Positions 62,956 to 64,000 of a DNA stretch of 64,000 nucleotides are shown here, piece by piece. The stretch comes from Maritalea porphyrae (GTDB lineage Bacteria; Pseudomonadota; Alphaproteobacteria; Rhizobiales; Devosiaceae), in the NCBI RefSeq assembly GCF_030159895.1, contig NZ_BSNI01000001.1:406523-470522 (forward strand), written 5' to 3'. The position numbers and the translations under genes are program-made. The first letter of the stretch is position 1, and each line of letters opens with the position of its first letter. Below the pieces are notes generated by a model. It had not been told where the DNA came from. It did no database searches and saw nothing but the letters and a program-made list of their open reading frames with translations.

Positions 62956-64000
62956 CTAGCTCAACAAGGGCGACCACGTCGGGTCTGACGCAAAGGTCTC
63001 TGTTGGAATGCGCAATTCGTTACGGCCCCAAATATCTATCGTATAGAGTTGCGGGCCGCTATCGCCACCTGGGTCCTTAAAGAACATGATCACACGGCCG
63101 TTTGGCGCCCAGGTCGGCCCTTCCATCAAATAGCTTGAAGAAAGAATGCGTTCGCCAGAGCCATCCGGCTTCATCGTGCCAATATGAAACTGACCTTCAT
63201 TTTGCTTGGTGAAGGCAATCAGATCCCCTTTTGGCGACCACACAGGCGTTGAATACCGCCCTTCGCCAAAACTAATACGTTGCGCACCGCCACCGCCAGC
63301 ACTCATTACATAAATCTGTTGCGACCCACCGCGATCAGATTCAAATGCAATACGCGCGCCATCCGGCGAGAAGCTCGGCCCAGTGTCAATGGCAGCGCCA
63401 CTGGTCAAAGCTGCTGGCTTACGCGCCTGCAAATTCATCATGTAAATATTTGTGTTTGCCCCGCTAGTGACGCTAAACGCCAAATTCTGTCCGTCGGGTG
63501 AAAAGCGTGGAGACAATGTCATTTTGCCAAAATCTGCTACCCGTTGCTGGCGTCCTGTATTGAGATCGAGCAAATAAATTTGCGGCACATCGCCAGCAAA
63601 GTTCATATAGGAAAGCAAATTGCCTTGCGGTGAATAGCGCGGCGTCAGCACAATGCTATCGCCACGCGTCAAATATTGAACATTTGCACCGTCCTGATCC
63701 ATGATCGCAAGCCGTTTGACACGATTAGCCTTTGGACCGCTTTCCGCTACATAAACAATGCGCGTATCAAAATATCCCGCTTCACCTGTGAGCTTCTGAT
63801 AGATCGCATCAGCCACAATGTGCGCAACACGGCGAATGGTTTTCCGGTCCGCTGCGAAGCTCTCACCAAAAACTTGTGCGCCGTCAATGACGTCCCAAAG
63901 CCGAACATCGGCCCGAATCTGCCCACCAACCTGGTTAACGCTGCCCATTACAAGGGCATCAGCTTTGGCATTACGCCAAGCCCCAAATTCTGGGCTTGCG
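62956..64000 (-). CDS. tolB: TolB, 5' part outside the window
   Basis: TolB is the periplasmic beta-propeller partner of Pal and TolA. The visible 347 residues contain the end of the N-terminal domain ([19 protein letters not shown]) and propeller repeats with FSPDG and [11 protein letters not shown] motifs. The coding frame continues past the end of the window, so the signal peptide and start are not seen; the ATG at 63948 is internal. Confidence 0.95.
   Translation of the reverse strand, partial: ASPEFGAWRNAKADALVMGSVNQVGGQIRADVRLWDVIDGAQVFGESFAADRKTIRRVAHIVADAIYQKLTGEAGYFDTRIVYVAESGPKANRVKRLAIMDQDGANVQYLTRGDSIVLTPRYSPQGNLLSYMNFAGDVPQIYLLDLNTGRQQRVADFGKMTLSPRFSPDGQNLAFSVTSGANTNIYMMNLQARKPAALTSGAAIDTGPSFSPDGARIAFESDRGGSQQIYVMSAGGGGAQRISFGEGRYSTPVWSPKGDLIAFTKQNEGQFHIGTMKPDGSGERILSSSYLMEGPTWAPNGRVIMFFKDPGGDSGPQLYTIDIWGRNELRIPTETFASDPTWSPLLS

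Noticed and set aside
1-64000. CRISPR array, prophage, transposase, toxin-antitoxin or defence island
   Set aside because: No regularly spaced repeats, phage structural genes, transposases or recognisable defence genes were found in any part of the window.

Overview
The window reads as a compact chromosomal segment of an alphaproteobacterium, most likely Hyphomicrobiales (possibly a Devosiaceae/Maritalea-like marine or aquatic organism; the genus is inference only). The evidence is the CtrA–ChpT–SciP cell-cycle circuit, Caulobacter/rhizobium-type flagellar regulation (FlbD, a sigma-54 promoter), an EipA (DUF1134) protein, alphaproteobacterial heat-shock promoter motifs, and the tolB–pal–cpoB–tilS–ftsH–glmM order. 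No tRNA, rRNA, prophage, insertion sequence or CRISPR array was seen. Almost all of the DNA is coding.

Layout. 1–576 is a gene-free block of palindromic repeats. 577–4377 holds mnmA, then the flagellar pair fliK–flgD behind a good sigma-54 promoter. 4374–7435 carries a drug/metabolite exporter divergent from a MocR-type regulator, and a YdeI-family gene. 7612–15405 is the flagellar basal-body block sciP, fliF-fliG-fliH-fliN-flbD-flhA. 15482–22442 is mixed: hydrolase, GFA protein, SUMF1-like protein, serine deaminase, an arsR–permease pair, arfB and small secreted proteins. 22535–25395 is fliI-fliJ divergent from ctrA, whose upstream region has four GANTC methylation motifs. 27069–33217 is one chemotaxis operon led by chpT (chpT-cheA-cheW-cheY-cheB-cheR). 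33386–39457 contains a YHS protein, eipA, a coiled-coil membrane protein, rluD, rpoH and a secreted metallopeptidase. 40202–44369 is thiamine metabolism: thiN divergent from a TPP riboswitch and thiBPQ. 44371–56788 holds a large acidic membrane protein, purA, slyX, serA/serC, an Omp25-like barrel, transporters and glmM. 56876–64000 holds ftsH, tilS, cpoB, pal, an extradiol dioxygenase-family gene and the 3' part of tolB, which runs out of the window.

How the genes work together. ChpT passes phosphate to CtrA; CtrA is expected to drive early flagellar genes; SciP restrains CtrA; FlbD with sigma-54 drives later genes such as fliK; the Che proteins steer the finished motor. Cell-cycle control, motility and envelope maintenance (EipA, Tol-Pal, GlmM, FtsH) are therefore physically close. 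RpoH-type promoter motifs precede both rpoH and ftsH, so the two would form a heat-shock loop.

I found no clearly new multi-gene system. The best candidates for something undescribed are a secreted HELAH-type metallopeptidase (38420–39457), a 731-residue acidic single-pass membrane protein (44371–46566), a coiled-coil membrane protein with a CtrA-like box (34759–35955), and several regulatory arrangements described under findings.
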